Assembly: GCA_948760655.1 (NCBI GenBank)
Contig: CAQBKK010000045.1
Span: 1-8,963 of the forward strand
Source of the DNA: an uncultured Bacilli bacterium
GTDB lineage: Bacteria; Bacillota_I; Bacilli_A; RF39; UBA660
Direction: 5' to 3'
Length of the DNA: 8,963 bases
Made by a program: the position numbers and the translations under genes. This document shows, piece after piece, positions 6,635 through 8,963 of the stretch. Position 1 is the stretch's first letter; each line of letters begins with the position of its first letter. The notes under the pieces were generated by a model. That model had not been told where the DNA came from. It was given only the letters and a program-made list of their open reading frames with translations, and did not search any database.

Positions 6635-7464
6635 ATATGTTCCATTCTTATATCATTTATAATTTTTTTGCTTACTCTATCATAGTCTACTTCACCATTT
6701 TTGATAGCACCTATATTTTTTCCGATGGTTTCATAAGATGCTTCTATATCATGAACATTATTTAATTGGTATCTTTCTTTTAATAGATTTGGGTAATATT
6801 CTTCTAGTGTTTTTAATATATATACAGCTACTTCATCTATAGGAAGTACTTCTTGTTTTATACTTGAAATGGAGGCTAGATTATAGGCAATTTTGCTATC
6901 ACTTAGTTTTGGCCATAATATTCCTGGTGTGTCTAGAAGAGAAATGTTATAGGGAGTTTTTAACCATTTTACTTGCTTGGTTACTCCAGGAGTATTTCCG
7001 ACTTCTGCTACATGTCGATTTGCCATTTTGTTGATTAGTGTACTTTTTCCAACGTTGGGAATTCCAACCACAAGAGCATGAATTTCTTTTTCTTTTAAAC
7101 CTTTTGATTCTCTTTTTTGTTGTACTTCATTCATCATTTCATAAGTAATATCAATTATTTTCTTGTAGTCAGCGTTATTGTTTAAATCGACCAATAACAC
7201 TTTTGTTCCTAAATTTTCATAATACTTCATCCATTTTTGTGTCACTTTTACATCACACAAATCTTTTTTTGTCATAATTAAAAGTTTTGGTTTATTTCTT
7301 ACTACATCGTAAATGTCTTTTATTTTTGATGAGTAAGGGATTCGAGCATCCACTAGTTCATAGACAATGTCTATTAAAGAAAATTTTTCACTTATTATTC
7401 TTTTTGTTTTTGCCATATGTCCTGGATACCAATTGATTGTCGTATTTTGTCGATTATTTTCCAT
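6610..7464 (-). CDS. rbgA: Ribosome biogenesis GTPase RbgA (YlqF)
   Basis: Circularly permuted GTPase needed for late assembly of the 50S ribosomal subunit. The 284-residue length is typical. Motif order is permuted as expected: WYPGHMAKT (12-20, with the conserved His16 matching the catalytic His of B. subtilis RbgA), DARIP (39-43), the G4 site as TKKD (65-68), G1 GIPNVGKST (134-142), G2-like NTPGVT (157-162) and G3 DTPG (178-181), then the helical C-terminal domain. Usual family members have NKxD at G4, so Thr65 in place of Asn is a substitution worth noting. The AGGAAGTGA ribosome binding site overlaps the end of the upstream ASCH gene, whose TGA stop is only five bases before the ATG, indicating translational coupling. 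The terminator hairpin overlaps its last codons. Confidence 0.95.
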   Translation of the reverse strand: MENNRQNTTINWYPGHMAKTKRIISEKFSLIDIVYELVDARIPYSSKIKDIYDVVRNKPKLLIMTKKDLCDVKVTQKWMKYYENLGTKVLLVDLNNNADYKKIIDITYEMMNEVQQKRESKGLKEKEIHALVVGIPNVGKSTLINKMANRHVAEVGNTPGVTKQVKWLKTPYNISLLDTPGILWPKLSDSKIAYNLASISSIKQEVLPIDEVAVYILKTLEEYYPNLLKERYQLNNVHDIEASYETIGKNIGAIKNGEVDYDRVSKKIINDIRMEHIKGITFDR

Positions 7465-7469
7465 TTATT

Positions 7470-7823
7470 TCACTTCCTATCTTCTAGCACTCTTATTTCT
7501 ATCCCAATAACTCCATATTTATCTTGTTCTTCTTTAGAATAATATTTTTCCATATCTTTAGGATTCGCTATATCTTCTTTATCGTATCCCATTGCTATTT
7601 TATTAAAATGTTTATACAATTCTTCAAATTTTGAATATTTATATAATCTTACTACTTCAACCATTATAACATCTAATGTTTCTCTATTTGTAAACTCTAT
7701 CAAATCATTTTCTTTTAGCAGTTGCCTTTTTTCATCATTTAATCTAAGTTCTATGTTTTTTTGCCCCATTTTTATACGATTAAAGGGGCCATTATTTAAA
7801 TTCATATTATGCATTGTTTTCAT
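7470..7823 (-). CDS. ASCH-domain protein (YqfB-like size)
   Basis: Small 117-residue ASCH-fold protein. ASCH domains are PUA-related beta-barrels thought to bind RNA; the E. coli member YqfB is an N4-acetylcytidine amidohydrolase. From the chosen ATG, the signature G-x-K-x-x-E-x-R is at 20-27 (GQKNIELR), followed by LIEFTNR (41-47), LYKYSKFEELY (60-70) and the end strand YGVIGIEI (103-110). As I recall, the YqfB catalytic set is Lys, Thr and Glu; the Thr position here appears to be Glu25, so the same deacylase activity should not be assumed. The start at 7823 is set by GGAGGA at 7829-7834; a longer frame to a TTG lacks support. It lies 26 nt after another ASCH gene and 5 nt before rbgA. Confidence 0.85.
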   Translation of the reverse strand: MKTMHNMNLNNGPFNRIKMGQKNIELRLNDEKRQLLKENDLIEFTNRETLDVIMVEVVRLYKYSKFEELYKHFNKIAMGYDKEDIANPKDMEKYYSKEEQDKYGVIGIEIRVLEDRK

Positions 7824-7849
7824 ACTTATCCTCCACAATTGCTTATTCT

Positions 7850-8242
7850 TTAAATTTCGTAATCATAATCCCATAAACTTAATTTGCCATTTGTTTCTAT
7901 AGGATTTATTTTTTCAACGTTTTCTAATTTAAATCCATATCCATCCCAATCGTCCTTATTAATTAAGCCTTTATATACACTAGAATCTTTTTTATACATT
8001 TTTTGTGCAAATTCTTCATCCACATATATACAATCAGTAATGGTTGCTTTCGCGATTATTGGACCCGTTGGATATTCTAATCCCAAATGTTTGAATCTCT
8101 CCATCGCCTTTTTATCTATTTCTTTACCAGCGTGAATTAATATATCTCCACGATATCTAGTTTTCCAAGTTCTAAATTCGTATTCTTTGTATCCTTCTGC
8201 TATTAATGTTGCCCAAGGTTGTTTAATTGTTATTGCTTTCAT
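7850..8242 (-). CDS. ASCH-domain protein (TRIP4-like)
   Basis: The 130-residue protein opens with the typical ASCH strand-turn AITIKQPWATLIAEG (3-17), then the G-x-K-x-x-E-x-R signature at 17-24 (GYKEYEFR), TRYRGDILIHAGK (28-40), PTGPIIAKATITDC (58-71) and the closing KLENVEKINPI and GKLSLWDYDYE segments. This is the TRIP4/ASC-1-like version of the fold, distinct from the shorter neighbour at 7470-7823, so the pair is not a recent duplication. A role in RNA or modified-nucleoside recognition is an inference from the family. GGAGGT lies a few bases before the ATG. It follows the broken small gene by 16 nt and appears to share its promoter. Confidence 0.9.
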   Translation of the reverse strand: MKAITIKQPWATLIAEGYKEYEFRTWKTRYRGDILIHAGKEIDKKAMERFKHLGLEYPTGPIIAKATITDCIYVDEEFAQKMYKKDSSVYKGLINKDDWDGYGFKLENVEKINPIETNGKLSLWDYDYEI

Positions 8243-8258
8243 TTTACCTCCAATAAAC

Positions 8259-8536
8259 CTATCTATATAAATTTTTTAATACATTAGTCAGACAATCTTC
8301 TGCAGTTAAATCTGTGTTTTCTAAAAATCTAATTCTAACTAATTTTCCTTTCACTTTAAATATATATGGATTTTAAATTTAGTCAAAAAATCTAATATTC
8401 TTTCATTACTTGATTTTCTTCTGTCTATTTTTATATCTGTTATTTCATCCACGTCTTATAATTTTACATCATCAAGATTTGCATTTCTACATCTTTCTAA
8501 TTTTTTTGCTAATTCTTCAATATTATATTTATTCAT
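8259..8536 (-). pseudogene. Broken small gene, DUF6870-like
   Basis: A good ATG (8536) with a GGGAG ribosome binding site begins a frame that reads 26 residues to a TAA at 8458-8456. The same frame then continues with DVDEITDIKIDRRKSSNERI to a TGA. Restoring one base in the AAAA run at 8374-8371 leads into NPYIFKVKGKLVRIRF and on to a TAG at 8261-8259. With GAA for TAA and one extra A, a 92-residue protein is restored. The pattern of I-D, then N-E-R, then K-N-P-Y, then V-R-I-R-F resembles small DUF6870-type proteins common in Firmicutes accessory DNA (from memory). Two separate lesions point to a true pseudogene, not a single sequencing error. It still has a strong promoter and probably serves as the leader of the ASCH - rbgA transcript. 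Confidence 0.75.
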
Positions 8537-8555
8537 AAAATCACACTCCCTATTA

Positions 8556-8584
8556 ATTATAAAATTAAATACAATTAATGTTAA
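8556..8584 (-). promoter_or_regulatory. Sigma-A promoter of the ASCH - rbgA operon
   Basis: Minus strand TTAACA (8584-8579), a 17-base spacer, then TATAAT (8561-8556): perfect -10 and near-consensus -35 with ideal spacing. Transcription should start near 8549, just ahead of the GGGAG ribosome binding site, leaving a leader of about 13 bases. Confidence 0.75.
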
Positions 8585-8601
8585 ATGTGTAATTTTTTGA
8601 T

Positions 8602-8617
8602 TATTAATATATTAATA
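8602..8617. repeat. 16-bp perfect palindrome between RhuM and the operon promoter
   Basis: TATTAATATATTAATA is its own reverse complement. It lies 17 bases upstream of the -35 hexamer and 7 bases beyond the RhuM stop. It lacks a following T-run on the minus strand, so it is not a standard terminator for RhuM. It could be an operator, or just AT-rich chance. Confidence 0.4.
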
Positions 8618-8624
8618 GTTACTC

Positions 8625-8963
8625 TTAATCTTCTTTTGTCTCTAATAATTTTGTACTTTCAATAAATTTATCGAAGTCAGAAATATATAATTGATCTTGT
8701 TTCTTTTTAAATTTATCATACTCTTTAAAAGCAAGTTCTTGTGCTACTTTATGAGAGATTTTTCCAGCATTATGAAGTATATCTTGTCCATTAAATTGCA
8801 AAAATGCATCCAATTTTTCTACCCAATCATTCATTGTCATTGCATTATGGTTTTCTGCTTGTAATTCAGCATAATCTAAATACATAGTAACTATTCTATT
8901 TAAGTTTTTTAATTCTTTTTCTGTTAAATAATTTTTAGCAATATCAACATCATATTTATAAAT
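8625..8963 (-). CDS. RhuM-family protein, C-terminal part (5' end outside window)
   Basis: The frame is open to the right edge and gives 112 residues ending in TAA. The visible part is the conserved RhuM C-terminus: NYLTEKELKNLNRIVTMYLD (residues 12-31), then AELQAENHNAMTMNDWVEKL, FLQFNGQDIL, NAGKISHKVAQELAFKEYDKF and a short acidic tail. RhuM proteins (named from Salmonella pathogenicity island 3) are usually about 330 residues and occur mainly in islands and mobile elements; their molecular role is not firmly established. The internal ATG at 8885 is not the true start because homology continues upstream of it. Its presence marks this end of the window as accessory DNA. Confidence 0.85.
   Translation of the reverse strand: MYKYDVDIAKNYLTEKELKNLNRIVTMYLDYAELQAENHNAMTMNDWVEKLDAFLQFNGQDILHNAGKISHKVAQELAFKEYDKFKKKQDQLYISDFDKFIESTKLLETKED

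Noticed and set aside
7824..7838. Longer start (TTG) for the 117-residue ASCH gene
   Set aside because: The extension overlaps the strong GGAGGA ribosome binding site of the ATG at 7823.
7884..8135. Plus-strand open frame opposite the TRIP4-like ASCH gene
   Set aside because: Antisense shadow of a gene with clear family motifs; no ribosome binding site.
8243..8624. Intergenic RNA or riboswitch in the gap before the ASCH genes
   Set aside because: Most of it is explained by the broken 92-codon gene (8259-8536) and its promoter; no conserved aptamer-like structure was seen.
1..8963. Alternative genetic code (TGA as tryptophan), as in some wall-less Firmicutes relatives
   Set aside because: Tryptophans in the core genes are TGG, and the short ASCH gene ends naturally at TGA just before rbgA.

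Overview
The window is AT-rich chromosomal DNA from a low-GC Gram-positive bacterium (Firmicutes/Bacilli or Erysipelotrichia-like, possibly an uncultured gut lineage). This rests on extreme A/T codon bias, GGAGG-type ribosome binding sites, extended -10 promoters, a polyglycerolphosphate (LtaS-type) synthase, and a ylqF/rbgA - rnhB - topA order familiar from Bacilli. TGG encodes tryptophan and TAA, TAG and TGA all act as stops, so the code looks standard. Every intact gene lies on the minus strand, so transcription runs from high to low coordinates.

Right side (8963 to about 7470, accessory): the C-terminal part of a RhuM-family gene enters from the right edge. After an AT-rich palindrome and a well-formed sigma-A promoter comes a small gene broken by one nonsense codon and one frameshift (it resembles DUF6870-type small proteins). 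Two different ASCH-domain genes follow. This accessory group runs with gaps of 16, 26 and 5 nt straight into rbgA, so a ribosome-assembly GTPase appears to share a transcript with accessory genes. That transcript ends at a strong hairpin overlapping the rbgA stop codon.

Middle (6582 to 818, core): an unrecognised 287-residue gene has its own extended -10 promoter and its own terminator, again built over the stop codon. Then comes a tight unit rnhB - LtaS-like synthase - topA: rnhB overlaps the synthase gene, and topA starts 12 nt after it. It ends at an AT-rich hairpin downstream of topA. These genes cover RNA/DNA hybrid removal, envelope polymer synthesis and supercoiling control.

Left side (about 1-800): an insertion-sequence graveyard separates topA from the next minus-strand gene, of which only the start codon, ribosome binding site and a probable promoter are visible. 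It holds a C-terminal ISL3-family transposase scrap and a compact 494-bp IS1595-family derivative. The derivative has 23-bp terminal inverted repeats (21/23 matching), a perfect 8-bp target duplication, its promoter and ribosome binding site, and only the C-terminal part of its transposase.

No tRNA, rRNA, CRISPR array or convincing riboswitch was seen. The most noteworthy items are the precisely delimited non-autonomous IS1595 element, the tandem ASCH genes transcribed into rbgA, the freshly broken small gene heading that operon, the two stop-codon-in-loop terminators, and the unidentified gene between rbgA and rnhB. I did not find a clear new multi-gene system.
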